Origin: Pseudomonas triticifolii
GTDB lineage: Bacteria > Pseudomonadota > Gammaproteobacteria > Pseudomonadales > Pseudomonadaceae
Reading direction: 5' to 3'
Assembly: GCF_014358015.1 (NCBI RefSeq)
Contig: NZ_JACONV010000008.1
Span: forward strand, 62,001 to 126,000
DNA: 64,000 nt
How positions within the stretch are numbered: the stretch's first letter is position 1; the number at the start of each line of letters is the position of its first letter. The notes under the pieces are model-generated. The model was not told the DNA's origin and made no database searches. It saw nothing but the letters and a program-made list of their open reading frames with translations. Positions 9,223 to 18,984 of the stretch are shown here, piece after piece. The translations under genes and the position numbers were made by a program.

Positions 9223-10536
9223 TCAAGGCTTCCATTCCAGAATCTGCAGGGTCGGCTTGAGCGCCAGGGTAATGCCCCGGGTGCCGGACAACGGTATGCG
9301 GCTGCCGGTCAGCGGATCATGTAATACCGCATCGTTGATGGCCGGGAAGTTGAGCGTTACGCCTTTGGCGCTCCAGAACATCAGCAAACGGCTGCCGTCG
9401 TCGCGGCTCCAGGTCACTGCGTACAGGTCCTCGGGCACCTGGCTCACCGCCGGCGGATCTGCCGGTGTCAGGCGCGGCCCGGTCGTGTTCAGGAAATGCT
9501 TGAGCGCGGTATACACCGGTTTGGGGTTGGCCTGCAGGTCGAGCAGGCCATAGCCCTGATCCCGGGCCGTGGCGCGCTCGTCGAGGTCGCTGAGGTTGAA
9601 CAAAAAGATGCGCTGAAAATCCAGAGCGCTCATCAGAGCAAGACGCCGCAGCGTGTAGTCCGCCTGACCGTAGGTTCCGATCAGTTGCTGCATCTCCACC
9701 GGGCCGTCGTAACTGGACCAGCCCCATTCGGTGGCCCAGACCTGGCTGACGCCATTGTTGTGCAGCAATTGGTTCATGGCGTTGGTACGGACCAGAAAAT
9801 CCCGGTCCGCGACCGAGTCGCCTTCCGGGTACTCGGAGTAGGGGTGGTAGGCGGCCACGATATTCTGGGTACCCAGGCCATTGTCGAGCAGGGTCTGCAG
9901 CATGTAGCCGGGTGTGCTGTGCATCTGGCTGTAATACGCCATGCCTGCGGTGACGATGGTCTTGTCCGGGAGAACGGCGCGAATGGCATCGGCGGTCGTG
10001 GTCAGCAGTCGCCCATAGGCTGCCGGATCTTCCTTGGGCAGCCAGACGATGTTCGGTTCATTCCACACCTGCCAGTTGGCAACCTGCGGATAGCGTTGGG
10101 CCAGATCGGTCATGCGCGCAGCGAACGTGGCAAAGTCCTTGGGGGGATACTGATCACGCCCGGGTGCGTTGGGTGGTGCCGTGCTGGCAAAGGGCGCAGA
10201 GCCGACCAGGTAGGCGAGGGTGTTGTAGCGGTGCGCCTTGATCGCAGCCATCGCTGCATCCAGCTCGGTCAAGACCAGTTTGTCCTTCTGTGGCTCGATC
10301 ACCGGCCAGTGAACAGTCAGACGGACCCAGTTCAAACCCAGCTCATCAAGCCGCGCCATCTGCTGTTCGTACACCTGCGGTGCAAAATACTGGAACTGCA
10401 CGTTGACGCCCAGAAAGTCCTGCCACACCACTGCTCGCGGAGCCTTCAGTACGGTGGCAGACTGGGCCGCGCCGGTCAGCGTCAGGCTGAGCAGTGCCGC
10501 AGTGGTGCATGACCACGCGAAAGATCGACATCCCAT
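9223..10536 (-). CDS. pslG: PslG-like glycoside hydrolase (GH39-type)
   Basis: 437 residues with an N-terminal signal/anchor segment (about 8-26, ending AAQSA), then a TIM-barrel glycosidase. The acid/base motif WQVWNEPN places Glu160, and WATEWGWS places Glu270 as the nucleophile; both match the two catalytic glutamates known for P. aeruginosa PslG. A small beta-rich domain follows from about residue 345. PslG is an endoglycosidase that acts on Psl in the periplasm and is important for polymer length and release. The gene starts one base after the pslF stop. Both key residues are intact, so the enzyme is predicted to be active. Confidence 0.9.
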   Translation of the reverse strand: MGCRSFAWSCTTAALLSLTLTGAAQSATVLKAPRAVVWQDFLGVNVQFQYFAPQVYEQQMARLDELGLNWVRLTVHWPVIEPQKDKLVLTELDAAMAAIKAHRYNTLAYLVGSAPFASTAPPNAPGRDQYPPKDFATFAARMTDLAQRYPQVANWQVWNEPNIVWLPKEDPAAYGRLLTTTADAIRAVLPDKTIVTAGMAYYSQMHSTPGYMLQTLLDNGLGTQNIVAAYHPYSEYPEGDSVADRDFLVRTNAMNQLLHNNGVSQVWATEWGWSSYDGPVEMQQLIGTYGQADYTLRRLALMSALDFQRIFLFNLSDLDERATARDQGYGLLDLQANPKPVYTALKHFLNTTGPRLTPADPPAVSQVPEDLYAVTWSRDDGSRLLMFWSAKGVTLNFPAINDAVLHDPLTGSRIPLSGTRGITLALKPTLQILEWKP

Positions 10537-10537
10537 T

Positions 10538-11716
10538 TCAGTTCACCTCGCAGGCGGTACGGAACATGTCCCTGAAGCGTTCGGCGGTATGGCTCCAGAC
10601 TCGGGTCTTGCCCATCACCGCAGCCTTCTCGGCCCATTGGGTCACTCGTTGCGGATCGGAGCACACGCTGTTCAGCGCGGCCGAAAGTGCCTGGACATCA
10701 CCTTGTGGGTAGATCATTCCGTTGCCATGCGACACCTCCTCGGCAAACGAGCGGGCATCCGAGGTGATCACGCCGCGCCCGCAGGCCACGGCCCAGGATA
10801 ATGCGCCGCTGGTGCCGCGCAGCTTGCCGAGGATTTTCAGCTTGCTGGATTCGCGGTACGGCAGAACCATCACATGGTGAGCCTGAATGACTTGAGGAAT
10901 CTGTTCGGCAGGCAGGTCCAGTTGCCAGTCGATCAGGTCGACCAGCCCCAGTTGCCGGATGCGCAGGCGCAACTGATCGAGATAGCTGCCCGACGGACCG
11001 AACGCCATCTCCGGCTCGCTGCCTCCGGCAAGGGTCAGGCGAACACTTGAGCGCAAGGCAGGCTTGGCGGTGAACAGGTCTGCCAATGCGTCGAGCAAAT
11101 CCTCGATGCCTTTGCCACGGTAGATGAAGCCGAAGTACAGCAGGCGTATCGGTTGCAGCGCAGGCAGCGCAACGGGGGTGATGGCCAGGTTGCCATGGCT
11201 GATGACCTCCATCTGCGCAGGCTTGAGCCCCATGCGTTGACGCAGGCTCTGGCTGCCTGCCTGGGTTAGCGTCACCAGGCGGGTCATCTGCCGCGCCAGT
11301 TGCCGTTCTTCATGCAGACACAACGGATCAGCCAGCACGGTGGCTATTTCCGGCAAGGGAGAGCGCATGCCACTGGCCATCGACAGCGGCCAGGGCAGCC
11401 TTTCTCGGCGCCATACCAGCCGCTCCGGGTCATGCACAGTGGCAGTCAATGGCAGCGCCGGGAAGCGACGGCGCAGGGCACGCAACGCTTCGAACTCGGC
11501 CAGTCGTCCGCCACCCAGTTCGGCATGCACCAGATCAATGCCGTTCCAGTCGGCTTGCTTTACGCGCTCGATAGCCGCTTGCGGGTCATTGCCCACGCCT
11601 TGTAACGGTGTACTGATTTCCAGGCCCAGCCCCTCCAGAGCGTGCCTGAGGTGACCGGCATAGTCAGCGATGCCGTTCTGCTCCGGTGGCAGTGGGGCAA
11701 GCAGGGCGATGCGCAT
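10538..11716 (-). CDS. pslF: PslF-like GT4 glycosyltransferase
   Basis: A 392-residue GT-B enzyme beginning MRIALLAPLPPEQNGIADYA, the pattern of GT4 donors in which the acceptor site is formed by the N-terminal fold. The C-terminal half holds RLLYFGFIYRGKGIEDLLDAL and VLPYRESSKLKILGKLRGT, in the place of the donor site. It is expected to add glucose or mannose to the growing Psl unit. The ATG overlaps the pslE stop by four bases (ATGA), so translation of the two is likely to be coupled. Confidence 0.85.
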   Translation of the reverse strand: MRIALLAPLPPEQNGIADYAGHLRHALEGLGLEISTPLQGVGNDPQAAIERVKQADWNGIDLVHAELGGGRLAEFEALRALRRRFPALPLTATVHDPERLVWRRERLPWPLSMASGMRSPLPEIATVLADPLCLHEERQLARQMTRLVTLTQAGSQSLRQRMGLKPAQMEVISHGNLAITPVALPALQPIRLLYFGFIYRGKGIEDLLDALADLFTAKPALRSSVRLTLAGGSEPEMAFGPSGSYLDQLRLRIRQLGLVDLIDWQLDLPAEQIPQVIQAHHVMVLPYRESSKLKILGKLRGTSGALSWAVACGRGVITSDARSFAEEVSHGNGMIYPQGDVQALSAALNSVCSDPQRVTQWAEKAAVMGKTRVWSHTAERFRDMFRTACEVN

Positions 11717-13707
11717 CAGCCACGGCTCCCTATTCGTTTCAGGAACTTGAGAACCTGCTCCGGCACTTCGAAGCGACGACGGTTGAAGATCACACCGTCG
11801 ACTTTCTTGAACGCGGTATTGAGGTTTTGCAGGGTGTCTTCCAGCATCGGCACGGTGGTTTCTTCGGCGCGGACCACCAGCAAAATCAGGTCGGCACTGC
11901 GCAGCAGCACAAAAGCTTCCTGGTTGGTGGAAACGCCTGAGGCGTTGATCAACACGATCTCGCCCGGTCTTGCCGGCGCGCGACTCTCGGTGCGAACCAG
12001 GTGGCCTTGCTCGACCAGCAGCGCGGCGAGTCGCGAGATCACGAAGCTCACACCGGCACCGGACTTGACCGACGTGAAGCCCAGGGTGAGGCCTTTCTCG
12101 TCCACCTGATCCAGCGGCAGGATGCCGTACACCCTGTGCAGGTTGGAGGTGAGCGCTGCGCTGCGCTCCTGGGCCTGCTCCAGATCCGGAAGACTGGTCC
12201 AGACCGGCACACCGAAGCTGCTCTCGATCTTGTCGCCGTCGTGGATGCGTTGGTCCAGCAGATAGAAGAAGTACAGCGCCAGAGCGCCAACCACCACGCT
12301 TATCGGGAAGGCCAGCAAGACCATCATCAGGCTTTTCGGGAACACTCGGCTGGGGTTGAAGGTGGCGTCTTCGATGGTCGCGATGTTGCTGATCTGGCTG
12401 TTGTCCAGCTCGCGGTCGATACGCGCCTTTTCCAGGCTTTCGGTGTACAGCGCATAGCTTTTCTCAGCGGCGTCCAGCTCGTTCTGCAGACGTGACAGGT
12501 CAGGTTCCAGATTCAGCGCCAGTTGCCGATCGGCTTCCAGTTGCGCGATCTGCGCGTTTTGCTGGGCGAGCTGAGTCTGCAGGCGGGCATAGCTGGTCTG
12601 CTGGTCGGCATACACGTTTTGCATACGGTTGTAGATCGGGTTGGGCGTGATGCTTTCAGAGCGCTGGATCGTCGCGTCCTGCTCGTTGAGCAGTTTCTTG
12701 AGGTTGGAGATTTCCTCGTTCACGGCACGGATCGGGGGCGCCTGTTCCTTGAATGAGCGCAACAGTTCCTGACGCTCGACTTCCTTGCCGTTGATGCGGT
12801 TCTGCATGTCCTGGCGGTTGGGATTGAGTGACAGCTCGCGTCCGGCTGAAACCGTCTTGGGTTGTTCGGCCAGTTGTTTCTTGAGCAGATCCAGTCCCGC
12901 CTTGGTTGAGGCAATGGCGCGTGTGGTGTTGTTACGCTCGGTGCGAAGATCGTTCAGGCCTTGGGAGATGTCGGCCAGGCGCTGAGCGATGCTCACCGCG
13001 CCCAACTGGTTCAGGTAGGTCTGGATCTGTTTCTTGTAGGAGAAGATGTTGTCGCCTGTCGATTTGACTTCCGATTCATAGAAGGCATAGAGGCTGACAC
13101 GACCCAGCGTTTTGGTGCGTTGCACCTGGTACTCTTCGATCCAGGTCTTGAGCACGGTCTGCGCGGTGGTCGGGTCGTTCCAGGTGAATGTCAGTTCCAT
13201 CACCGAGGAGCCCGGTTCATGGCGGACCTTGAAGTTCTTCTCCAGATCCTCGGCCATCCGCTCGGCCGGGGTGCGTTTTTCGGCCAGCCCGATGAATTGC
13301 AGAGCGCCACGGCCGATGTCCACCACCGAATCGATGGCACCCTTGAGTGCACTTTTCACGGACCCGAGAAACCCTGCCTGCGGTTCGACTTTTGACAGGT
13401 CGGCCAGGTACTTCTCGGACACCTTGCGCATGATGGGGCGACCGGTCAGCATGCGTTCTTCGTCGAGCAGCGGGTCGCGCAGAGCGCTGGGTACCGCTAT
13501 GGACTGGCGGTTGGACAGCTCGATGGGCACGGTGCTGGTGTCGCGCCCAGGCTTGACCAGCAACCGTGCTGTGGACTCGTAACGGTTGGGCAGCAGCAAG
13601 GCGCCCAGCAACACAATGACGAACGTTGCCAGTACCGTGATTTTGACTTCGCGCTTGAAGATGAAAAACAGGCGCAAGAGGTCGCGAAATGAGCGGATAT
13701 TGATCAT
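11716..13707 (-). CDS. pslE: PslE-like Wzz/Wzc polysaccharide co-polymerase with degenerate C-terminal P-loop domain
   Basis: 663 residues. A Wzz domain with a first membrane helix at about 20-42 is followed by a long periplasmic coiled-coil part (about 170-430). A second membrane helix comes at about 455-480, and then a cytoplasmic domain resembling the BY-kinase/ParA fold. In that last domain the normal Walker A lysine is absent: the region reads SVKSGAGVSFV where GxxGxGK(S/T) would be expected, and there is no tyrosine cluster at the C-terminus. It is therefore unlikely to be a kinase. PslE is thought to control export and chain length together with PslD. It follows pslD after 17 bases. 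Confidence 0.85.
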   Translation of the reverse strand: MINIRSFRDLLRLFFIFKREVKITVLATFVIVLLGALLLPNRYESTARLLVKPGRDTSTVPIELSNRQSIAVPSALRDPLLDEERMLTGRPIMRKVSEKYLADLSKVEPQAGFLGSVKSALKGAIDSVVDIGRGALQFIGLAEKRTPAERMAEDLEKNFKVRHEPGSSVMELTFTWNDPTTAQTVLKTWIEEYQVQRTKTLGRVSLYAFYESEVKSTGDNIFSYKKQIQTYLNQLGAVSIAQRLADISQGLNDLRTERNNTTRAIASTKAGLDLLKKQLAEQPKTVSAGRELSLNPNRQDMQNRINGKEVERQELLRSFKEQAPPIRAVNEEISNLKKLLNEQDATIQRSESITPNPIYNRMQNVYADQQTSYARLQTQLAQQNAQIAQLEADRQLALNLEPDLSRLQNELDAAEKSYALYTESLEKARIDRELDNSQISNIATIEDATFNPSRVFPKSLMMVLLAFPISVVVGALALYFFYLLDQRIHDGDKIESSFGVPVWTSLPDLEQAQERSAALTSNLHRVYGILPLDQVDEKGLTLGFTSVKSGAGVSFVISRLAALLVEQGHLVRTESRAPARPGEIVLINASGVSTNQEAFVLLRSADLILLVVRAEETTVPMLEDTLQNLNTAFKKVDGVIFNRRRFEVPEQVLKFLKRIGSRG

Positions 13708-13724
13708 GTCTGGTTCCCTGACAA

Positions 13725-14504
13725 TTAATTGTTGCTGCGCAGCTCGTAGTTCAAGCCCAGGCCGATCGACTTCGCGAAGGGGATCAACTGGTTGAAATAC
13801 AGGCTGACGCCATCAACTCTGTTTCCCACCGATGATTTGGGAACGAACACGACGTCGCCACGCTTGAGCAGCACCGGAGCCGTGGGCCCGCCCGCTGTGC
13901 CTGCCCAGAGAAACTTGCTGTAGTCGAACAGGTAGGTTTTATAAAGGCCGTCTTCTTCCTGGCGCAGCAGCGCCACCTGAGCGGCATCGCCATCCAGCGC
14001 GACGCCACCGGCCCCGATGATGGCCTGCTCGAGGTTGGTCGCGACGTTGGCAGGCAGGGTGACCGAGTTGCGCACCGCCCCGCCGACGAACACCGTGTTG
14101 CCGGGCGACTGGGAAATGTTGATGGTCAGTGCTGTCTCGCGATAGACGTTCTGCAGCTTGCTTTCCAGCGAGTCATTGAGCTGCTGCAGCGTCAGACCGG
14201 CCGCCTTGACGGTACCGATGTAGGGGTAGGAAAAGGTGCCGTCGTTGAGCACCTGAAACAGGGTCAGTTCGTAAATCGAGTTGGCGGTGAAGGCCGAAAT
14301 GGACGGCGACTCCCCTGTGTTGCGTACGATACGAAGGACATCGCCGGCACGGATTCTTTCCGCCGGCAGCGGTTTGCCTGCCAGGGCCCGGCCGGCGGCC
14401 TGGCTGGCTTCTACCAGCGCCCGGTCTTCGGGCAAACCGACCCGAGAGGGGGTATTGCACCCGCTCAGCAGCAATACGCCGACAATCAGCATCATGCTTT
14501 TCAT
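13725..14504 (-). CDS. pslD: PslD-like outer-membrane polysaccharide export lipoprotein (Wza family)
   Basis: 259 residues with a lipoprotein signal: hydrophobic stretch then LLLSG-C with the modified cysteine at position 16. A polysaccharide-export (Poly_export) domain follows (about 50-145, starting IRAGDVLRIVRNTG), and then SLBB-type beta-grasp segments (VFVGGAVRNSVTLP). It would form the outer-membrane channel for the polymer. In P. aeruginosa, pslC separates pslB from pslD. Here only 137 bases lie between the pslB stop and this start. Confidence 0.88.
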   Translation of the reverse strand: MKSMMLIVGVLLLSGCNTPSRVGLPEDRALVEASQAAGRALAGKPLPAERIRAGDVLRIVRNTGESPSISAFTANSIYELTLFQVLNDGTFSYPYIGTVKAAGLTLQQLNDSLESKLQNVYRETALTINISQSPGNTVFVGGAVRNSVTLPANVATNLEQAIIGAGGVALDGDAAQVALLRQEEDGLYKTYLFDYSKFLWAGTAGGPTAPVLLKRGDVVFVPKSSVGNRVDGVSLYFNQLIPFAKSIGLGLNYELRSNN

Positions 14505-14562
14505 TTATCCTGAACTCCTGTCATGCATGAATACGACGCCCTTTCGGGTAATAAAATCATGT

Positions 14563-14577
14563 TGGCAGTGACTGCCA
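14563..14577. repeat. Short inverted repeat in the pslB-pslD gap
   Basis: TGGCAG-TGA-CTGCCA is a perfect 6-3-6 hairpin in the 137-base gap between pslB and pslD. Read on the minus strand it is followed by ATTTTATT, so it might act as a weak attenuator inside the operon. No protein-coding remnant is visible in the gap. Confidence 0.35.
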
Positions 14578-14641
14578 GGTACTGCGGTCGTGGTTCACCA
14601 CCCGGGGCAGGGCCTGATCAACGAACTTGCCTCGCGGTGTT

Positions 14642-16099
14642 TCAGCTTTTCACTGCAGCCTCGGGTACACGCCCATAGATGTCGGTGAAACGTACGATGT
14701 CGTCCTCGCCCAGGTATTCACCGCTCTGTACCTCGATCATGACCAGGTCAATTACACCGGGGTTAACCAGGCGGTGTGTGAAGCCAGGCTTGATGAACGT
14801 CGATTCGTTGGTGTCGAGCATGAATTCGCGCTCCCCGTTGGTCACGCGCGCCATACCGCTGACCACGATCCAGTGTTCGCTGCGGTGGTGGTGCATCTGC
14901 AGGGAGAGTGAGGCTTGCGGGCGCACCACAATGCGTTTGATCTTGAAGCGCTTGCCTTCCTCAAGGACGGTGTAGGTGCCCCACGGGCGTGTCACGGTAC
15001 GGTGCAGACGGTAGGCGTCGTGACCCTGACGCTTGAGCTCCTGCGCGATGATCTTCACGTCCTGACTGCGCGCGCCGTCAGCGACCAGCAGTGCGTCGGG
15101 CGTATCGATGATGATCAGGTTGTCCAGGCCGATGGCACCCACCAGTCGCTTGGGCGAGTCGATGTAGCAGTTGGTCACATCGTGCAGCACGGTCTGCCCG
15201 TTGCACTGATTGCCCTGCGCGTCGACACCGGTAAGCTCGCGCACCGCTTCCCATGAACCGATGTCGCTCCAACCCAGCTGGCATGGGACGACTGCCACTT
15301 GGTTGGAGCGCTCCATCAGCGCGTAGTCGATGGAAATGTCAGGTGTCAGACCGAACGACTCGCTGTCCAGCTCCACCTGCAATTCGCGATTCCCTTCCTT
15401 GCTCGTGCTCGACTCCAGACACGTGCGCACTGCGCTCAAGACACCGGGGGCATGGATTTCCAGTTCGTGCAGCACGGCATCGGCCCGCATGCAAAACATT
15501 CCGGCATTCCAGAGATGCAGGCCGCCATCCAGGTAACCCTGCGCCGTCAGTGCATCGGGCTTCTCGACGAACCGTGCCACCTGATACGCATCGGCGTTGA
15601 GTGACTGGCCTTTTTCGATGTAGCCGAAACCGGTTTCCGCTTTGGTCGGCACTATGCCGAATGTCACCAGCCAGCCTTGTTCGGCCAGCTCCCGGGCAGC
15701 GGACACGGCGCGCGAAAAAGCCTCGACATCGGTGATCAAATGATCGGCCGGCAACACCAGCAACTGAGCGTCGCCGCCGTACAGGCGAGTGACGTGGAGG
15801 GCAGCGGCGGCCACGGCCGCTGCGGTATTGCGCCCGAAGGGCTCCAGTATAAAGTCCAGTCTGACCTTGCCTTTGTTTAGCTGCCGATAGTCATCCACGG
15901 TACGGAAATACACTTCCCGATTGGTCACCGTCAGCAGGCGCTCTACCTGGGGCAGGCTGGTGGCGCGCACGAATGTTTTCTGCAGCAGGCTTTCATCATC
16001 GGGAAGGCGCATGAACGGCTTGGGCATGGCTTCCCGGGAGACGGGCCACAAGCGAGTGCCGGAGCCGCCTGCGATGATGCAAGGAATGAGGGTGCTCAT
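14642..16099 (-). CDS. pslB: Bifunctional mannose-1-phosphate guanylyltransferase / mannose-6-phosphate isomerase
   Basis: 485 residues. Residues 1-340 form the nucleotidyltransferase domain with the signature GGSGTRLWPVSREAMPKPF. Residues about 350-475 form a type II phosphomannose isomerase cupin (RPWGTYTVLEEG, QMHHHRSEHWIVVSG). The enzyme makes GDP-mannose from fructose-6-phosphate together with a phosphomannomutase such as AlgC, and so supplies the mannose donor for the Psl-like polymer. AlgA and WbpW are paralogues. Its place as the second gene of the psl order makes PslB the best name. It overlaps the pslA stop as ATGA. Confidence 0.9.
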   Translation of the reverse strand: MSTLIPCIIAGGSGTRLWPVSREAMPKPFMRLPDDESLLQKTFVRATSLPQVERLLTVTNREVYFRTVDDYRQLNKGKVRLDFILEPFGRNTAAAVAAAALHVTRLYGGDAQLLVLPADHLITDVEAFSRAVSAARELAEQGWLVTFGIVPTKAETGFGYIEKGQSLNADAYQVARFVEKPDALTAQGYLDGGLHLWNAGMFCMRADAVLHELEIHAPGVLSAVRTCLESSTSKEGNRELQVELDSESFGLTPDISIDYALMERSNQVAVVPCQLGWSDIGSWEAVRELTGVDAQGNQCNGQTVLHDVTNCYIDSPKRLVGAIGLDNLIIIDTPDALLVADGARSQDVKIIAQELKRQGHDAYRLHRTVTRPWGTYTVLEEGKRFKIKRIVVRPQASLSLQMHHHRSEHWIVVSGMARVTNGEREFMLDTNESTFIKPGFTHRLVNPGVIDLVMIEVQSGEYLGEDDIVRFTDIYGRVPEAAVKS

Positions 16100-17535
16100 C
16101 AGTAAACCTCACGGGTGAAAATCACTGCCGGAACAGTGCGCATTAGGATGTACAGGTCAAACCAGACGGACCAGTTTTCTATGTACTCAAGATCGAATTC
16201 GACGCGCTTTTCGATTTTTTCCACGGTGTCTGTTTCACCACGATAGCCGTTGATCTGAGCCAGACCGGTGATCCCGGGTTTGACTCGATGTCGCGACGTG
16301 TACTCCTTCACCGCCTGCTCGAAAAGAATGCCTGCTGCTTTGGTTGCCGTCGCATGGGGGCGCGGACCCACCATCGACATGCTGCCCGCTACCACATTGA
16401 ACAGTTGTGGCAGTTCATCCAGGCTGGTCTTGCGGATGAAGCGTCCCACTCGGGTGATCCTGGCATCGCCGCGAGTGGTCTGTTTTTCCGCTGTGGCATC
16501 GGCCTGGTGCTGATGCATGGAGCGAAACTTGAAAACCTCGATCAGCCGGTTGTTGTAGCCGTAGCGCTTTTGACGGAAGAACACCGGCCCTTTTGAATCG
16601 AGCTTGATCGCCAGTGCAACCAGCAGCATCACCGGGGAAAGCGCCAGCACCGCCAGCGAGGACAGCACGATGTCTTCGGCGCGCTTGATGAACGGCGACC
16701 AGCCGTTGAGCGGTACGTCCGAGGCATTGAACATAGGCAGGCTGGCGACTTCGGTGATGCGGTTATGGCTGTGACGAAACGCGACCATGTCCGGCACCAG
16801 CAACACATTGACCGGCAGACGACGCAGCTCGTGAATGATGTGATCCATGCGGTTTTCAGCCGTCCACGGCAGAGCTACCAGCACCTGGGTCACTTTCTCT
16901 TCGCGAATCAGGCGCTCCAGGTCACTGGTATTGCCCAGCAGCGGAAGGTTGGCGACGGTCTTGGGCATGCGGCCGATACGATCGTCGATGAACCCCATGA
17001 CCCCGGAACGAATATCTTGATGCCGAAGCAGGTATTCAGCCAGGCGCAGGCCGTTTTCCGTTGCCCCCAGAATCACTGAGTTCTGCAGAAACACACCTTT
17101 GTGCATCTGATGCCGGAACACCATGAGTAACAGCAGGCGAATGACGCAGAACAGCGTCAAGCTGGCCAGATACCAGATCAGCAACTGCTCGTTGGTGAAA
17201 CTTGCGAACAGCCCCAACGTGCGTTGCATGAACAGCAACAGGCCGAATGCAGCTGACCAGGCAATGATGATCACGCGCAGCCGCAACGCATTGCTGAACA
17301 AGGCTTCTGAGTAGACCCCCATGGCCTGAAAAATCAAGACCACAACGACCCCGAAAAAGACCTGAATCGCCAAATGGTTCTGCACTTCCTGCTCGATGCC
17401 TTGCTGCATGAACACCCCGATCAACAGCCCAGGCAGGATGCAGGCAAAGGCGTGCGCCAGGCGAATGCCAAGCAGGAAGTACTCCACCAGGCTGGTGCGA
17501 GTCAGCGATAGACTGTCTACCGGTTGCAACCTCAT
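16099..17535 (-). CDS. pslA: PslA-like undecaprenyl-phosphate sugar phosphotransferase
   Basis: 478 residues. The N-terminal half has four or five membrane helices (about 17-135) and a nucleotide-binding-like CoA_binding_3 region. The C-terminal half (about 285-478) is the bacterial sugar transferase domain of the WbaP/WcaJ type, with the [16 protein letters not shown] and VFKFRSMH motifs. It would start repeat-unit synthesis by loading the first sugar phosphate on undecaprenyl phosphate in the inner membrane. It is the first gene of the minus-strand cluster. A good AGGGAG site lies nine bases before the ATG; because AGGGA fits the RsmA/Csr core ANGGA, post-transcriptional control as known for psl in P. 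aeruginosa is possible. Confidence 0.9.
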   Translation of the reverse strand: MRLQPVDSLSLTRTSLVEYFLLGIRLAHAFACILPGLLIGVFMQQGIEQEVQNHLAIQVFFGVVVVLIFQAMGVYSEALFSNALRLRVIIIAWSAAFGLLLFMQRTLGLFASFTNEQLLIWYLASLTLFCVIRLLLLMVFRHQMHKGVFLQNSVILGATENGLRLAEYLLRHQDIRSGVMGFIDDRIGRMPKTVANLPLLGNTSDLERLIREEKVTQVLVALPWTAENRMDHIIHELRRLPVNVLLVPDMVAFRHSHNRITEVASLPMFNASDVPLNGWSPFIKRAEDIVLSSLAVLALSPVMLLVALAIKLDSKGPVFFRQKRYGYNNRLIEVFKFRSMHQHQADATAEKQTTRGDARITRVGRFIRKTSLDELPQLFNVVAGSMSMVGPRPHATATKAAGILFEQAVKEYTSRHRVKPGITGLAQINGYRGETDTVEKIEKRVEFDLEYIENWSVWFDLYILMRTVPAVIFTREVY

Positions 17536-18060
17536 AAAACTCCCTGGCGTGTAGAAAGGGTCTCATTGCCTGTCTACGCTGCCTGTTTGTGACTTGATCC
17601 GGTCGCTGCAAGAGCGAGTCAAAAAAACATCTTTACTCAGGTTGTTCTGAAGGGTGGCCAATTAGTTGTCGAATTGACGGCTTTTCAGCTGGACTGGTTG
17701 TGAACATCACTTTCTGTATGTCGGCGGTTTTTGGATTTAATGTAAGGCTTTTCAGTCATTTGTGAGTGACAACTCCCGATTGACTGATATGGCCTTAGTA
17801 AAGCCCATGTAACGCAAAGCGGAAGGGGGAAATATTCATTTTCGGGTACAGGTCCTTGGCCAGCACATCCATCCAGCGGCCAAAGGCCAGTAAATACGGG
17901 AGAAAACCACTGCGTTTGCGACTGAAAAAAATTATCCGGATCAAGGGGCTTTTTTGATCGCTACGGGGTCACATCCTTGCGCTGTGCCAAATGCAGTCAG
18001 GCGCTGGCAAACAAGCGTCACTCACAGGCGGTACTCGTACAGGTCACCAGAGGGGGTTTC
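17536..18060. other. Intergenic region with divergent promoters of pslA and the lipid kinase gene
   Basis: These 525 bases contain no credible gene and are A/T-richer than the flanks. An imperfect palindrome GTCATT-TGTG-AGTGAC occurs at 17755-17770. No sigma-70, sigma-54 or AlgU promoter could be assigned with confidence. The region must hold the psl promoter and any operator for it (FleQ or RpoS control is known for psl in P. aeruginosa, but I could not match the FleQ box). Confidence 0.5.
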
Positions 18061-18984
18061 ATGACACAACGCAGGGCAATGCTCATTCTTCACGGCAAAC
18101 AGGCGCTCAATGAAGACGTTCGCAACGGTGTCGCTGAAAAGCGCCGGCAGGGTTGGGAGCTGGATGTTCGTCTGACCTGGGAAGCCGGTGACGCGCAACG
18201 TCTGGTCCACGAGGCGCTGGCTGCGGGGCATCGTCATATCGTGGCCGGGGGAGGGGATGGCACCTTGCGCGATATCGCCGAGGCGTTGGCGCTGGCAGCG
18301 GATTCGGGCGCCAGCCTGACCATTCTTCCGCTGGGGACCGCCAACGATTTTGCCAGGGCTGCGGGCGTACCACTGGAAGTGGCTCAGGCGCTCGAGCTCA
18401 TGGAGGTCGCGCCACGTCCAGTGGATCTGGGTGAAGTGGGCGGCAAGCTGTTCCTGAACATGGCCACCGGGGGGTTTGGCAGCCAGGTCACGGCCAATAC
18501 CTCAGAGGACCTCAAGAAAGTGTTGGGCGGTGCAGCTTATCTGTTCACCGGCCTGACGCGCTTCGGTGAGCTGCACGCTGCGCATGGAGAGCTGACCGGT
18601 CCGGATTTCCATTGGCGGGGCGACCTGCTCGCGCTGGGTATTGGTAACGGGCGGCAGGCGGGCGGTGGCCACGTGCTATGCCCTACGGCGCTGGCCGATG
18701 ACGGGTTGCTGGACATCAGTATTCTGCCTGCGCCTCAGGAAGTGGTCAGTACGCTCAGGAGTCTGCTTGAAGGAGGGCTTGGTTTCGACAACATGTTCAT
18801 CCGTGCACGGCTGCCCTGGGTGGAGCTTAAGTCTGCACAGGGTCTGGACATCAATCTGGACGGCGAACCCCTGTCTGGCGAAGCCCTTCGTTTCGTGGCC
18901 CGGCCGGGGGCGCTCAAGGTGCATCTGCCGGATGGTTCGCCGGTGCTGAGCCAGTCGTCGGCGTTGCTTAGTCGTCCAGACTGA
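18061..18984 (+). CDS. yegS: YegS-type diacylglycerol/lipid kinase
   Basis: 307 residues with the diacylglycerol kinase catalytic signature VAGGGDGTLRDIAEAL and LPLGTANDFARAAGV in the N-terminal half, and the YegS C-terminal beta domain. The enzyme phosphorylates a membrane lipid using ATP; E. coli YegS uses phosphatidylglycerol in vitro. The frame is open 28 codons further upstream, but the ATG at 18061 has AGAGGGG before it and starts exactly at the family N-terminus, so I use it. The gene is convergent with the response regulator, and their 3' ends overlap by 17 bases. Confidence 0.88.
   Translation: MTQRRAMLILHGKQALNEDVRNGVAEKRRQGWELDVRLTWEAGDAQRLVHEALAAGHRHIVAGGGDGTLRDIAEALALAADSGASLTILPLGTANDFARAAGVPLEVAQALELMEVAPRPVDLGEVGGKLFLNMATGGFGSQVTANTSEDLKKVLGGAAYLFTGLTRFGELHAAHGELTGPDFHWRGDLLALGIGNGRQAGGGHVLCPTALADDGLLDISILPAPQEVVSTLRSLLEGGLGFDNMFIRARLPWVELKSAQGLDINLDGEPLSGEALRFVARPGALKVHLPDGSPVLSQSSALLSRPD

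Noticed and set aside
17755..17770. Possible FleQ box upstream of pslA
   Set aside because: GTCATTTGTGAGTGAC has the wrong spacing against the FleQ consensus as I know it; kept only as an imperfect palindrome.
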